A DNA stretch of 64,000 nt from Streptomyces fradiae (GTDB lineage Bacteria > Actinomycetota > Actinomycetes > Streptomycetales > Streptomycetaceae): the NCBI RefSeq assembly GCF_041270065.1, contig NZ_CP065958.1, positions 1,922,001 through 1,986,000 of the forward strand. The letters are read 5' to 3'. Each line of letters begins with the position of its first letter. Position 1 is the stretch's first letter. Below the pieces are notes generated by a model. That model saw nothing but the letters and a program-made list of their open reading frames with translations, searched no databases and was not told where the DNA came from. Shown here piece after piece: positions 36,865-45,836 of this stretch. A program made the position numbers and the translations under genes.

Positions 36865-38355
36865 TCAGCCCGCCGTCATCCGGTTGGCCGTGTGGACCGC
36901 GCGCAGGACGGCGGCCGCCTTGTTGCGGCACTCGTTGTCCTCGGCGGCCGGGTCGGAGTCGGCGACGACACCGGCTCCGGCCTGCACGTACGCCGTGCCG
37001 TCCCGCAGCAGCGCGGTGCGGATGGCGATGGCGGTGTCGGAGTCGCCGGCGAAGTCGAGGTAGCCGACGCAGCCGCCGTACAGGCCGCGCCGGGACGGCT
37101 CCAGCTCCTCGATGATCTGCATGGCGCGCGGCTTGGGCGCCCCGGAGAGGGTGCCGGCCGGGAAGCATGCGGTGAGGACGTCGAAGGCCGTCTTCCCCTC
37201 GGCGACCTCGCCGGTGACGGTGGAGACGATGTGCATGACGTGCGAGTAGCGCTCGACCGACATGAAGTCGACGACCTCGACGGAGCCCGGCCGGCAGACC
37301 CGGCCGAGGTCGTTGCGCCCGAGGTCGACGAGCATCAGGTGCTCGGCGCGCTCCTTGGGGTCGGCGAGCAGCTCCTCGGCGAGGTCGTGGTCCTCCTGCG
37401 GGGTGGCGCCGCGGTGCCGGGTGCCGGCGATGGGGTGGACCATCGCGCGCCCGTCCTCGACCTTGACCAGGGCCTCGGGCGAGGAGCCGACGACGTCGAA
37501 GCCGTTCTCGAAGCGGAAGAGGTACATGTACGGGGACGGGTTGGTGGCCCGAAGCACCCGGTAGACGTCGAGCGCGGAGGCGGTGCAGGGGGTCTCGAAG
37601 CGCTGCGAGGGGACGACCTGGAAGGCCTCGCCGGCCCGGATGCGCTCCTTGATGTCCTCGACGGCGTCCTGGTAGGCGGGGCCGCCCCACAGGGCCGTGT
37701 ACTCGGGAAGCGCGGACTCCGGCAGCGCGGCCGGGGTGGACGCGACGGGGCGGGCCAGGTCGGCCTCCATCGCGTCGAGCCGGGCGACGGCCCCCGCGTA
37801 CGCCTCGTCGACGCCGGTCTCCAGGTCGTTGTGGTTGATCGCGTTGGCGATCAGGAGCACGCTGCCGTCCCAGTGGTCGAGGACGGCGAGGTCGCTGGTG
37901 AGCAGCATGGTGAGCTCGGGCAGCTTGAGGTCGTCGCGGCCGTGCTCGCCGATCCGCTCCAGGCGGCGCACGATGTCGTAACCGAGGTAGCCGACCATGC
38001 CGCCGGTGAACGGTGGCATGCCGCTCGCCAGATCGCGGGGCGTGTGGAGGGTCTCGACGGTGGCGCGCAGGGCGGCGAGCGGGTCGCCGTCGACGGGGAC
38101 GCCGACCGGCGGGGTGCCGAGCCAGTGCGCCTGCCCGTCCTTCACCGTCAGGGTGGCGTCGCTGCGGACGCCGATGAAGGAGTAGCGGGACCAGGACCGG
38201 CCGTTCTCGGCGGATTCGAGGAGGAAGGTGCCGGGGCGTTCGGCGGCGAGCTTGCGGTAGAGCCCGACCGGAGTGTCCCCGTCCGCGAGGAGCCGGCGGC
38301 TGACGGGGATGACGCGGCGGTCGGCCGCCAGCTTGCGGAAGGTCTCGAGATCCAT
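36865..38355 (-). CDS. trpE: Anthranilate synthase component I
   Basis: 496 residues. The N-terminal domain has the LLESAE tryptophan-binding segment (about 45-50), consistent with feedback inhibition. The chorismate-binding domain carries the [33 protein letters not shown] and [12 protein letters not shown] blocks. It makes anthranilate from chorismate using ammonia from a TrpG subunit, which is not in the window. The ATG is 11 bp after the hisI stop, so hisI and trpE are co-transcribed, and no Trp-rich leader peptide precedes it. Confidence 0.96.
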   Translation of the reverse strand: MDLETFRKLAADRRVIPVSRRLLADGDTPVGLYRKLAAERPGTFLLESAENGRSWSRYSFIGVRSDATLTVKDGQAHWLGTPPVGVPVDGDPLAALRATVETLHTPRDLASGMPPFTGGMVGYLGYDIVRRLERIGEHGRDDLKLPELTMLLTSDLAVLDHWDGSVLLIANAINHNDLETGVDEAYAGAVARLDAMEADLARPVASTPAALPESALPEYTALWGGPAYQDAVEDIKERIRAGEAFQVVPSQRFETPCTASALDVYRVLRATNPSPYMYLFRFENGFDVVGSSPEALVKVEDGRAMVHPIAGTRHRGATPQEDHDLAEELLADPKERAEHLMLVDLGRNDLGRVCRPGSVEVVDFMSVERYSHVMHIVSTVTGEVAEGKTAFDVLTACFPAGTLSGAPKPRAMQIIEELEPSRRGLYGGCVGYLDFAGDSDTAIAIRTALLRDGTAYVQAGAGVVADSDPAAEDNECRNKAAAVLRAVHTANRMTAG

Positions 38356-38366
38356 GGCGCCAGACC

Positions 38367-38735
38367 CTACTCGGCCGCGAGGAGCACGTCGGTGTCGAAG
38401 CAGGTGCGGGTGCCGGTGTGGCAGGCGGCGCCGACCTGGTCGACCTTCACGAGGATGGTGTCGGCGTCGCAGTCGAGGGCGACGCCCTTGACGTGCTGGA
38501 CGTGCCCGGAGGTATCGCCCTTGACCCAGTACTCCTGGCGGCTGCGGGACCAGTAGGTGGCGCGGCCGGTGGTGAGGGTACGGTGCAGCGCCTCGTCGTC
38601 CATCCAGCCGAGCATCAGCACCTCGCCGGTGTCGTGCTGCTGGGCGATGGCGGGCACGAGCCCGTCGGCGCTGCGCTTGAGGCGGGCGGCGATGGCGGGG
38701 TCGAGGTCGCTGGGGGTCCGGGGCGTGCTGGTCAT
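38367..38735 (-). CDS. hisI: Phosphoribosyl-AMP cyclohydrolase
   Basis: 122 residues, with [31 protein letters not shown] and the metal-binding [26 protein letters not shown] (Asp/Cys ligands, shown here in part). It opens the adenine ring of PR-AMP in histidine synthesis. In this organism the pyrophosphohydrolase HisE is not fused to it. It heads the hisI-trpE unit, physically apart from the hisD-hisF cluster, and is divergent from the TIGR03085 gene. Confidence 0.95.
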   Translation of the reverse strand: MTSTPRTPSDLDPAIAARLKRSADGLVPAIAQQHDTGEVLMLGWMDDEALHRTLTTGRATYWSRSRQEYWVKGDTSGHVQHVKGVALDCDADTILVKVDQVGAACHTGTRTCFDTDVLLAAE

Positions 38736-38877
38736 GCCGCCATTGTGCCGTGACCGGGGGTGATGACCGGGATACGTCCACTGGGCGGAACGACGGGTCC
38801 GGTCGGTGGTCGGGTGGTGGGCCGGTCGGCGGGCATCCATTGGGCGGAGCCGTGGCCGCGGCCGTACGCTGGCGCCC

Positions 38878-39513
38878 ATGTCGACCCATGCCAAGCGTGA
38901 ACGTCTTCTGCTCGCCGACCTGTTGGAGGCGGCCGGCCCCGACGCCGCGACGCTCTGCGAGGGCTGGCGGACCCGGGACCTGGCGGCGCACGTGGTGGTG
39001 CGCGAGCGCCGGCCGGACGCCGCGGCGGGCACGCTCGTACCGCTGCTCAAGGACCGGCTGGAGCGGGTGCAGGCGGAGTTCGCCGAGAAGCCGTACGAGG
39101 AGCTGATCCAGCTCATCCGTACGGGTCCGCCGCGGATGTCGCCGTTCACGATCAAGCAGGTGGACGAGGGCGCGAACGTCGTGGAGTTCTACGTGCACGC
39201 CGAGGACGTGCGCCGGGCGCAGCCGGACTGGTCGCCGCGCGAGCTCGACCCGGTGTTCGCGGACGCGCTGTGGTCGCGCCTGGAGAAGTCGGCCCGGCTG
39301 CTCGGCCGGAAGGCGCCGGTGGGTCTGGTGCTCCGCCGCCCGAACGGGCAGACGGTGGTGGCGCACCGCGGCACCCCGGTGGTGACGGTGTCCGGGGAGC
39401 CGGGCGAGCTGACCATGTACCTGTTCGGGCGGCAGGACGCGGCGAAGGTGGAGCTGGACGGCGAGCAGGCGGCGGTGGAGCGGCTGCACGAGACGAAGCA
39501 GCTGGGGATCTAG
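38878..39513 (+). CDS. TIGR03085-family protein (DinB/mycothiol-type fold)
   Basis: 211 residues. The N-terminal [38 protein letters not shown] (split by me from a longer helix pair) is a four-helix MDMPI/DinB domain with a conserved His for divalent metal. The C-terminal part has [14 protein letters not shown] and a small alpha/beta domain. Relatives include mycothiol-dependent maleylpyruvate isomerase, but the reaction of this subgroup is unknown. The stop codon lies in a palindrome shared with the convergent MFS gene. Confidence 0.82.
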   Translation: MSTHAKRERLLLADLLEAAGPDAATLCEGWRTRDLAAHVVVRERRPDAAAGTLVPLLKDRLERVQAEFAEKPYEELIQLIRTGPPRMSPFTIKQVDEGANVVEFYVHAEDVRRAQPDWSPRELDPVFADALWSRLEKSARLLGRKAPVGLVLRRPNGQTVVAHRGTPVVTVSGEPGELTMYLFGRQDAAKVELDGEQAAVERLHETKQLGI

Positions 39514-39529
39514 CTCTCCGGGGAGCTAG
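39510..39529. terminator. Palindrome holding both convergent stop codons
   Basis: CTAGCTC (39510-39516) and GAGCTAG (39523-39529) form a 7-bp stem around TCCGGG. The TAG of the plus-strand gene (39511-39513) and the TAG of the minus-strand MFS gene (39526-39528) sit at symmetric positions in the two arms. It is short but is the only hairpin between the genes. Confidence 0.6.
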
Positions 39530-40767
39530 GACCTGGGCAGTTCGGCGCGGCGCAGGGCGGGCACCAGCAGGGCGTACGCACCGCTCAGGGCGCAGACGGC
39601 CGCGCTGACGGCGAAGACCGGGCCGGGGCCCCAGAGGCCGATCGCGGCGCCGGTAAGCGGGAAGCTCAGCGGGGCGAGACCGAGCGAGCAGAGGCTGGAC
39701 ACGGCGGAGACCCGGCCGAGGTACGCGGGGTCGCACTCGGTCTGGACGAGGGCGTTGCACAGCGCCCCGGAGAGTCCGGCGAGCAGGCCGATGGCGAGGG
39801 CGACGCCGACGGCCACGGGCAGCAGGGGTACGGAGGCGAGGGCGCCGATCGCGACCGCGCCGAGCACCATGGTGAAGCCGCTGACGGCGCCGGCGCGCGG
39901 GACGCGCCCCCACACGGTCAGGAGCAGCGAGGCGGCGCCCGCGCCCGTACCGAAGCCGAAGAGCACCCAGCCGATGCCGGAGGCGCCCCAGCCGCGCTGT
40001 TCGGCGAGGAGCGCGAGGCCGACGTTGAGCGGGCCGACGAAGCCGAGGTCGCTGAGGAGTACGACGATCATCATGGGCCCGAGGACGCGGTGGCCGCGCA
40101 GGTAGCGGAGCCCGTCGGCGAGGTCGCGCAGGGCGGTGCCGCCGCCCTCGCCGCTCCCCTCTTCGGGGAGGGACCGCAGCTTCAGGGTGCACAGCAGCGG
40201 CAGCGAGAGCGCGAAGAGCACGCCGGCGACGGTGAAGGCGGTCGCGGAGCCGCCGAGGGCGACGGCCAGGCCGCCGAGCGGGGCGCCGAGCACGGCGCCC
40301 GCACGGTAGCCGATGCCGCGCATCCCCTGGACCCGGGCGAGCTGGTCGCGCTCGGCGATCCGGGGCGGCAGGGCGCCCACGGCGGGCAGGAAAAGCGCGT
40401 CGACGGTGCCGAAGACGAGGGCGATCGCGGCGAGCGCCCACAGGCCGGGCGCGGCGACGAAGAGGCTCGCGGCGAGGAGCAGGGTGGACAGGCAGCGGAC
40501 GGCGTCGGACGCGATGACGACCCGGCGCGGGCCGAGCCGGTCGGCGACCACTCCCCCGACGAGCATGAGCAGGGCGCGGGGGACGGCGGAGACCGTCATG
40601 ACGAGCCCGGCCTGGGCGGGGGTGCCGCTGCTGACGGCGGCCCAGGAGAGGGCCAGGTAGTAGACGCTGTCGCCGAGCGTGGAGGCGGTGTACGCGCCGA
40701 GCCAGCGCAGCACCTGGGGGTTGCGGTGGGCGGGGCGCGAGGGGGCGACGAGGGTGGCGGTCGTCAT
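39526..40767 (-). CDS. MFS transporter
   Basis: 413 residues with about 12 membrane helices and the MFS loop 2-3 motif variant GVVADRLGPRRVV. It starts YLGAYTASTLGDSVYYLALSW-like (WLGAYTASTLGDSVYYLAL), typical of the drug/macrolide-efflux MFS group common in actinobacteria. The substrate is unknown. It starts 5 bp after an ArsR-like regulator on the same strand, so the regulator probably controls its own efflux partner. Confidence 0.85.
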   Translation of the reverse strand: MTTATLVAPSRPAHRNPQVLRWLGAYTASTLGDSVYYLALSWAAVSSGTPAQAGLVMTVSAVPRALLMLVGGVVADRLGPRRVVIASDAVRCLSTLLLAASLFVAAPGLWALAAIALVFGTVDALFLPAVGALPPRIAERDQLARVQGMRGIGYRAGAVLGAPLGGLAVALGGSATAFTVAGVLFALSLPLLCTLKLRSLPEEGSGEGGGTALRDLADGLRYLRGHRVLGPMMIVVLLSDLGFVGPLNVGLALLAEQRGWGASGIGWVLFGFGTGAGAASLLLTVWGRVPRAGAVSGFTMVLGAVAIGALASVPLLPVAVGVALAIGLLAGLSGALCNALVQTECDPAYLGRVSAVSSLCSLGLAPLSFPLTGAAIGLWGPGPVFAVSAAVCALSGAYALLVPALRRAELPRS

Positions 40768-40772
40768 CGGGC

Positions 40773-41267
40773 TCAGCCCCGGTAGGGGAAGCCGTGGAGG
40801 TGGACGGCGACGTTCTCGCGGCCCTCGGTGTCACCGGCGGCCTCGGCGGCGCGGGCGGCCTGGTCGTACTTCCGCAGGACGGCGTCCAGTTCCTTTCCCA
40901 GCGCGGCGAGTTCGGCGGCGGTGAGCCGGGGCAGCCACTCGGAGGCGATCGAGGCGGAGCGCCACTCCGCGGACCAGGTGTCCTTCTCGCCGAGGTACCG
41001 GGCGTACATCTCGCTGCGCTGCTCGGTAACGGTACGGCCGAAGGCAGCGCTGGCGGCGGCGAGTTCGGGCGCGTCCTTCAGGTCCTCCTCGTGGATGCTG
41101 AAGCCGTACGAACTGGGCTGCCACCAGCGCTCGCGCCCGTCGGAGGACTGGTTCTCGGCCTCCTCGATGAGGCCGCCGTCGGCGAGCTTGCGCAGGTGGT
41201 AGCTGACGAGCGAGACGGCCTCGTCGACCTGCTCGGCGAGCTGGGACGCGGTGGCGGTGCGGGCCAC
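40773..41267 (-). CDS. ArsR-like helix-turn-helix regulator, short N terminus
   Basis: About 164 residues. TASQLAEQVDEAVSLVSYHLRKLADGGLIEEAE is the recognition half of an ArsR-like winged helix (shown over two elements: SQLAEQV and SLVSYHLRKL), followed by the wing (DGRERWWQPS) and a helical C-terminal domain (DTWSAEWRSASI and on). The usual first helices (a RALAHPLRL-type segment of about 25 residues) are missing: immediately upstream is the hisF terminator. A GTG at 41267 with GGAGGGGG just before gives a protein beginning ARTATASQL. It may be a 5'-truncated gene that found a new start, or a natural short form. Confidence 0.65.
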   Translation of the reverse strand: MARTATASQLAEQVDEAVSLVSYHLRKLADGGLIEEAENQSSDGRERWWQPSSYGFSIHEEDLKDAPELAAASAAFGRTVTEQRSEMYARYLGEKDTWSAEWRSASIASEWLPRLTAAELAALGKELDAVLRKYDQAARAAEAAGDTEGRENVAVHLHGFPYRG

Positions 41268-41306
41268 CACTCCCCCTCCCCCTCGGCCCTGACGGGCCAG
41301 GAACGC

Positions 41307-41353
41307 ACGGCGGTGGGGGTGGGGCCCGTCCCGGGTCCCACCCCCACCGCCGT
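41307..41353 (-). terminator. Strong terminator after hisF
   Basis: Perfect 17-bp stem (ACGGCGGTGGGGGTGGG and complement) with a 13-nt loop, 26 bp past the hisF stop. Confidence 0.85.
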
Positions 41354-41378
41354 ACAACGGGCCGGGGCCCGCCCTTGG

Positions 41379-42134
41379 TCAGCGAACCTCGTGGCCCGCT
41401 TCCCTCAGCGTCTGCTTGACCTCCGAGATCCGCAGGTCACCGAAGTGGAACACCGACGCGGCCAGCACCGCGTCCGCGCCCGCGTCGATCGCCGGCGGGA
41501 AGTGGGACAGCTTGCCGGCGCCGCCGGAGGCGATCACCGGGACCGTGACGTGCTTGCGCACGGCCGCGATCATCTCGGTGTCGTAGCCGTCCTTGGTGCC
41601 GTCGGCGTCCATCGAGTTGAGCAGGATCTCCCCCGCGCCGAGCTCGGCGGCCCGGTGCGCCCACTCGACGGCGTCGATGCCGGTGCCCTTGCGGCCGCCG
41701 TGCGTCGTCACCTCGAAGGAGCCGGTGGGGGTACGGCGGGCGTCGACCGACAGGACGAGGACCTGGCGGCCGAAGCGCTCGGCGATCTCCTGGATCAGCT
41801 CGGGGCGGGCGATGGCGGCGGTGTTGACGCCCACCTTGTCGGCCCCGGCGCGCAGCAGCTTGTCGACGTCCTCCGCCGAGCGCACGCCGCCGCCCACGGT
41901 GAGCGGGATGAAAACCTGCTCGGCGGTGCGGCGCACCACGTCGTAGGTGGTCTCGCGGTTGCCGGAGGAGGCGGTGATGTCGAGGAAGGTCAGCTCGTCG
42001 GCGCCCTCGGCGTCGTACAGCTTGGCCATCTCGACGGGGTCGCCCGCATCCCGCAGGTTCTGGAAGTTGACGCCCTTGACGACCCGGCCGTTGTCCACGT
42101 CCAGGCAGGGGATCACACGTACGGCGAGGCTCAT
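41379..42134 (-). CDS. hisF: Imidazole glycerol phosphate synthase, cyclase subunit
   Basis: A 251-residue beta-alpha barrel. [16 protein letters not shown] has the first catalytic Asp, LTFLDITAS and [10 protein letters not shown] bind phosphate, and [12 protein letters not shown] carries the second Asp. With HisH it converts PRFAR to IGP and AICAR. ATGA overlap with ridA couples it to the upstream genes; it ends the his operon. Confidence 0.97.
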   Translation of the reverse strand: MSLAVRVIPCLDVDNGRVVKGVNFQNLRDAGDPVEMAKLYDAEGADELTFLDITASSGNRETTYDVVRRTAEQVFIPLTVGGGVRSAEDVDKLLRAGADKVGVNTAAIARPELIQEIAERFGRQVLVLSVDARRTPTGSFEVTTHGGRKGTGIDAVEWAHRAAELGAGEILLNSMDADGTKDGYDTEMIAAVRKHVTVPVIASGGAGKLSHFPPAIDAGADAVLAASVFHFGDLRISEVKQTLREAGHEVR

Positions 42135-42529
42135 GCCGCATCACTCCTGTAGGCCTCGACCTCGACCTCGACGACCAGGCGCGGGTCGACGAAGCCGGAG
42201 ACGATGATCATCGACGCGGCGGGGCGGACGGTGTCGAACAGCTCCTTGTGGGCGCGGCCGACCTCCTCCACGTCCCGGGCGTGGGTGATGTACATCCGGG
42301 TGCGCACCACGTGCTCGGCGCCCAGGCCCAGCTGCTTCAGGGCCGCGAAGGCCACGTTGAAGGAGTTGACGGTCTGCTCGTACGGGCCGCCGTCGGCGAT
42401 GGCGCCGTCGACGACCGAGGTGCAGCCGGCCACCAGGACGGTGCCGTTGGGCAGCTCGACCGCGCGCGAGTAACCGAACTGCTCCTCCCAGGGAGCGCCG
42501 GTCACGACCTTCCTCACCGCGTCGCTCAT
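42131..42529 (-). CDS. RidA-family protein
   Basis: 132 residues of the YjgF/YER057c/UK114 trimeric family: [20 protein letters not shown], then [37 protein letters not shown] and the C-terminal [10 protein letters not shown]. RidA proteins hydrolyse reactive enamines/imines released by PLP enzymes. The canonical active-site Arg equivalent is present in VRTRMYIT. It overlaps priA and hisF by 4 bp on either side, a conserved placement in Streptomyces his operons, perhaps to protect HisC or related PLP enzymes. Confidence 0.9.
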   Translation of the reverse strand: MSDAVRKVVTGAPWEEQFGYSRAVELPNGTVLVAGCTSVVDGAIADGGPYEQTVNSFNVAFAALKQLGLGAEHVVRTRMYITHARDVEEVGRAHKELFDTVRPAASMIIVSGFVDPRLVVEVEVEAYRSDAA

Positions 42530-43269
42530 ACGGCGGCCACCGCCTCCAGGGCCTCTTCGAGGGTGAACGCCTTGGCGTACAGCGCCTTGCCGACGATCGC
42601 GCCCTCGACGCCCAGCGGGACGAGGCCGGCCAGGGCCCGCAGGTCGTCCAGGGAGGAGACGCCGCCGGAGGCGACGACGGGCTTGTCGGTGGCGGCGCAG
42701 ACGTTCTTCAGGAGCTCCAGGTTGGGGCCCTGCAGAGTGCCGTCCTTGGCGATGTCGGTGACGACGTAGCGGGCGCAGCCCTCGGCGTCGAGACGGGCGA
42801 GCGTCTCGTAGAGGTCGCCGCCGTCGCGGGTCCAGCCGCGGCCCTTGAGGGTGGTGCCGCGCACGTCGAGGCCGACGGCGATCTTGTCGCCGTGCTCGGC
42901 GATGACCTTGGCGACCCACTCGGGGGTCTCCAGGGCCGCGGTGCCGAGGTTGACCCGGGTGCAGCCGGTGGCGAGGGCGGCGGCGAGCGAGGCGTCGTCG
43001 CGGATGCCGCCGGAGAGCTCGACCTTGATGTCCATGGCCTCGGTCACCTGGCGGACCAGGTCCCGGTTGTCGCCGGTGCCGAAGGCGGCGTCCAGGTCGA
43101 CCAGGTGGAGCCACTCGGCGCCGGAGCGCTGCCAGGCGAGGGCGGCCTCCAGCGGGGAGCCGTAGGAGGTCTCGGTGCCGGACTCGCCGTGGACGAGGCG
43201 GACCGCCTGGCCGTCGCGGACGTCGACGGCGGGGAGGAGTTCGAGCACGCTTGCGGACGACACGGTCAC
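42526..43269 (-). CDS. priA: Bifunctional HisA/TrpF isomerase
   Basis: 247 residues. [21 protein letters not shown] gives the first catalytic Asp (PAVDV) and [10 protein letters not shown] the second; GGIRDD and ASGGVSS bind the two phosphates. In actinobacteria lacking trpF this barrel isomerises both ProFAR (histidine) and PRA (tryptophan). The absence of trpF next to trpC fits that. GTG overlaps the hisH stop (GTGA), and the stop overlaps ridA (ATGA). Confidence 0.95.
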   Translation of the reverse strand: MTVSSASVLELLPAVDVRDGQAVRLVHGESGTETSYGSPLEAALAWQRSGAEWLHLVDLDAAFGTGDNRDLVRQVTEAMDIKVELSGGIRDDASLAAALATGCTRVNLGTAALETPEWVAKVIAEHGDKIAVGLDVRGTTLKGRGWTRDGGDLYETLARLDAEGCARYVVTDIAKDGTLQGPNLELLKNVCAATDKPVVASGGVSSLDDLRALAGLVPLGVEGAIVGKALYAKAFTLEEALEAVAAV

Positions 43270-43940
43270 AGGGTTCCGATCCAGTTGGTGAGGAGCTGGG
43301 CGCCGGCGTCGCCGGACTTCTCGGGGTGGAACTGGGTGGCCCACAGTGCCCCGTTCTCGACGGCGGCGACGAACGGCTCGCCGTGGGTGGCCCAGGTGAC
43401 CTTGGGGGCGCGCATGTTGGGGTTGCCGACCTCCAGGGTCCAGTCGCGCACCGCGTAGGAGTGCACGAAGTAGAACCGGGCGTCGGCGTCCAGGCCGGCG
43501 AACAGCTCGGTGCCGGCGGGCGCGTCCACGGTGTTCCAGCCCATGTGGGGCACGACGGGGGCGTTCAGCGGCTCGACCGTGCCGGGCCACTCGTCGAGGC
43601 CCTCGGTCTCGACGCCGTGCTCGATGCCGCGGGCGAAGAGGATCTGCATGCCGACACAGATGCCCATGACGGGGCGTCCGCCGGCGAGCCGGCGGCCGAC
43701 GATCCAGTCGCCGCGGGCCTCCTTGAGGCCCTGCATGCAGGCGGAGAAGGCGCCGACGCCGGGGACGAGGAGTCCGTCGGCGTTCATCGCCCTGTCGTAG
43801 TCGCGGGTGATCTCGACGTCGGCTCCGACCCGGGCGAGCGCGCGCTCGGCGGAGCGCACGTTGCCGAAGCCGTAGTCGAAGACGACGACCTTCTTGGCGG
43901 CCCTGGCGGCCTTGGGGGTCTCGGGGCTGTTCACGCTCAT
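43266..43940 (-). CDS. hisH: Imidazole glycerol phosphate synthase, glutaminase subunit
   Basis: 224 residues, class I glutamine amidotransferase. [13 protein letters not shown] is the family start, the nucleophile Cys95 is in MGICVGMQ, and the His/Glu pair is in TQFHPEKSG. It feeds ammonia to HisF. The ATG at 43940 overlaps the stop of the small membrane protein gene (ATGA). A 14-residue extension before the barrel is Pro/Ala/Lys-rich. Confidence 0.96.
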   Translation of the reverse strand: MSVNSPETPKAARAAKKVVVFDYGFGNVRSAERALARVGADVEITRDYDRAMNADGLLVPGVGAFSACMQGLKEARGDWIVGRRLAGGRPVMGICVGMQILFARGIEHGVETEGLDEWPGTVEPLNAPVVPHMGWNTVDAPAGTELFAGLDADARFYFVHSYAVRDWTLEVGNPNMRAPKVTWATHGEPFVAAVENGALWATQFHPEKSGDAGAQLLTNWIGTL

Positions 43941-44101
43941 GACCACACGTCCAGCCGCAGGACGCCGGCCGAGAGGCACATGACGGCACCGATGGAGAGC
44001 AGCACGATCAGGCCCTTGGGCATCTGCTGCTTGACGAAGGAGTAGATGCCGCCGAGCAGGAAGAGCCCGACGACGATGAGGACGGTGGAGAGGCCGTTCA
44101 C
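43937..44101 (-). CDS. 54-residue membrane protein in the his operon
   Basis: A very small protein with two hydrophobic segments (residues about 4-18 and 25-48) joined by [10 protein letters not shown], ending in LRLDVWS. GTG at 44101 lies 2 bp after the hisB stop, and its stop overlaps hisH, so it is translated from the his mRNA. I do not recognise a family with known function. The conserved slot between hisB and hisH suggests a real gene; the charge pattern suggests both termini on the same side of the membrane. Confidence 0.75.
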   Translation of the reverse strand: MNGLSTVLIVVGLFLLGGIYSFVKQQMPKGLIVLLSIGAVMCLSAGVLRLDVWS

Positions 44102-44103
44102 GG

Positions 44104-44697
44104 TTACAGGGCGCCCTTCGTCGACGGGAGAATGCCGGCGGCGCGCGGGTCGCGCTCGGAGGCGTAGCGCAGGGCGCGGGCGAGGGCCTTGAACTGGCAC
44201 TCGACGATGTGGTGCGCGTTGCGCCCGTACGGCACGTGCACGTGCAGCGCGATCTGGGCCTGGGCGACGAAGGACTCCAGGATGTGCCGGGTCATCGTGG
44301 TGTCGTAGGAGCCGATCATCGGCGCCATGTTCTCCGGCTCGGTGTGCACCAGGTAGGGGCGGCCGGAGAGGTCGACGGTGACCTGGGCGAGCGACTCGTC
44401 GAGCGGGACGGTGCAGTTGCCGAAGCGGTAGATGCCGACCTTGTCGCCGAGGGCCTGCTTGAAGGCGGCGCCGAGGGCGAGGGCGGTGTCCTCGATGGTG
44501 TGGTGCGAGTCGATGTGGAGGTCGCCGTCGGTCTTCACGGTCAGGTCGAACAGACCGTGCCGGCCGAGCTGGTCGAGCATGTGGTCGTAGAAGCCGACCC
44601 CGGTCGACACATCGACCTTTCCGGTTCCGTCGAGGTCGATCTCGACGACGACGGAGGTCTCCTTGGTGGTGCGCTCAACGCGGCCTACGCGGCTCAT
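44104..44697 (-). CDS. hisB: Imidazoleglycerol-phosphate dehydratase
   Basis: 197 residues; [14 protein letters not shown], then [30 protein letters not shown] and the mirrored [19 protein letters not shown]. The paired DHML and EDxA/HHxxE motifs bind the Mn2+ pair. It dehydrates IGP to imidazole acetol phosphate. It is the single-function form, without the HisB-N phosphatase. ATGA overlap with hisC. Confidence 0.96.
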   Translation of the reverse strand: MSRVGRVERTTKETSVVVEIDLDGTGKVDVSTGVGFYDHMLDQLGRHGLFDLTVKTDGDLHIDSHHTIEDTALALGAAFKQALGDKVGIYRFGNCTVPLDESLAQVTVDLSGRPYLVHTEPENMAPMIGSYDTTMTRHILESFVAQAQIALHVHVPYGRNAHHIVECQFKALARALRYASERDPRAAGILPSTKGAL

Positions 44698-45836
44698 GCG
44701 TCCTGCTCCTTCTTCAACTCACGAACCGCGTCGAGGAACGCGTCGTTCTCTTCGGGGGTGCCGGCGGTGACCCGCAGCCAGCCCGGTACGCCGTTGTCCC
44801 GGACCAGGACGCCCCGGTCGAGGATCTTCTGCCAGGCCTCGTGGGAGCCGGCGGCTCCGTCGAAGTGCCCGAACTGGACGAAGTTGGCGTCGGACTCGGT
44901 GACCTCGTAGCCGATGGCGCGCAGCTCGGCGACCAGGCGGTCGCGCTCGGTCTTGAGCTGTTCGACGTACCCGAGGAGGGTGTCGGTGTGCTCCAGGGCC
45001 GCGAGGGCGGTGGCCTGGGTGACGGCCGAGAGGTGGTACGGCAGTCTCACCAGCTGGACGGCGTCGACCACGGCGGGGTGGGCGGCGAGATAGCCCAGGC
45101 GCAGTCCGGCGGCGCCGAAGGCCTTGGACATGGTCCGGGAGATCACCAGGTTCGGGCGGCCCTCGATGAGGGGCAGCAGCGAGGCCCGGTGGCTGAACTC
45201 CACGTACGCCTCGTCCACGACCACCAGGGCGCCAGCGCCGGGCCTGGCGGCCTGGGCCGCGTCGTGGAGGGCGAGGACGGTCTCGGCCTCGACCGCCGTG
45301 CCGGTGGGGTTGTTGGGCGAGGTGACGAAGACGACGTCCGGCGCGTTCTCGGCGATGGCGCTGACGGCCGCCGCCACGTCTACGCGGAAGTCCTCGTCGC
45401 GCGGGCCGGAGATCCAGCCGGTGCCGGTGCCGCGGGCGATCAGGGCGTGCATCGAGTACGAGGGCTCGAAGCCGATCGCGGTACGGCCGGGGCCGCCGAA
45501 GGTCTGGAGCAGCTGCTGAAGCACCTCGTTGGAGCCGTTGGCGGCCCACACGTTGGCGAGGGCGACCTCGTGGCCGCCGGTACGGGTGAGGTAGCGGGCC
45601 AGCTCGGTGCGCAGCTCGACGGCGTCGCGGTCGGGGTAGCGGTTGAGGCCGCGGGCGGCCTCGGCGACCCGCTCCGCGATCCGGGCCACCAGGGGCTCGG
45701 GCAGCGGGTAGGGGTTCTCGTTGGTGTTCAGCTGGACGGGCACGTCGAGCTGGGGCGCGCCGTAGGGCGACTTGCCCTTCAGCTCGTCGCGGATCGGAAG
45801 ATCGTCGATCCCGATGGTGTGGTTCTTTTCGGTCAC
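44694..45836 (-). CDS. hisC: Histidinol-phosphate aminotransferase
   Basis: 380 residues, fold-type I aminotransferase. [11 protein letters not shown] is the family start, PNNPTG and VVDEAYVEF (PLP-binding Asp and Tyr) follow, and [17 protein letters not shown] carries the Schiff-base lysine. It transaminates imidazole acetol phosphate with glutamate. I chose the GTG at 45836, which overlaps the hisD stop (GTGA); the frame extends seven codons further upstream. Confidence 0.96.
   Translation of the reverse strand: MTEKNHTIGIDDLPIRDELKGKSPYGAPQLDVPVQLNTNENPYPLPEPLVARIAERVAEAARGLNRYPDRDAVELRTELARYLTRTGGHEVALANVWAANGSNEVLQQLLQTFGGPGRTAIGFEPSYSMHALIARGTGTGWISGPRDEDFRVDVAAAVSAIAENAPDVVFVTSPNNPTGTAVEAETVLALHDAAQAARPGAGALVVVDEAYVEFSHRASLLPLIEGRPNLVISRTMSKAFGAAGLRLGYLAAHPAVVDAVQLVRLPYHLSAVTQATALAALEHTDTLLGYVEQLKTERDRLVAELRAIGYEVTESDANFVQFGHFDGAAGSHEAWQKILDRGVLVRDNGVPGWLRVTAGTPEENDAFLDAVRELKKEQDA

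Noticed and set aside
35008..37063. Long plus-strand frame antisense to the DUF2752/HGxxPAAW/TIGR02234 genes
   Set aside because: The minus-strand genes have conserved families and ribosome sites; the antisense product is low complexity.
38355..38735. Tryptophan attenuator leader before trpE
   Set aside because: hisI ends 11 bp before trpE and no short frame with clustered Trp codons is visible upstream.
41270..41357. Extended N terminus for the ArsR-like regulator starting at 41357
   Set aside because: That stretch is the hisF terminator hairpin read as Gly/Arg/His-rich sequence without similarity.
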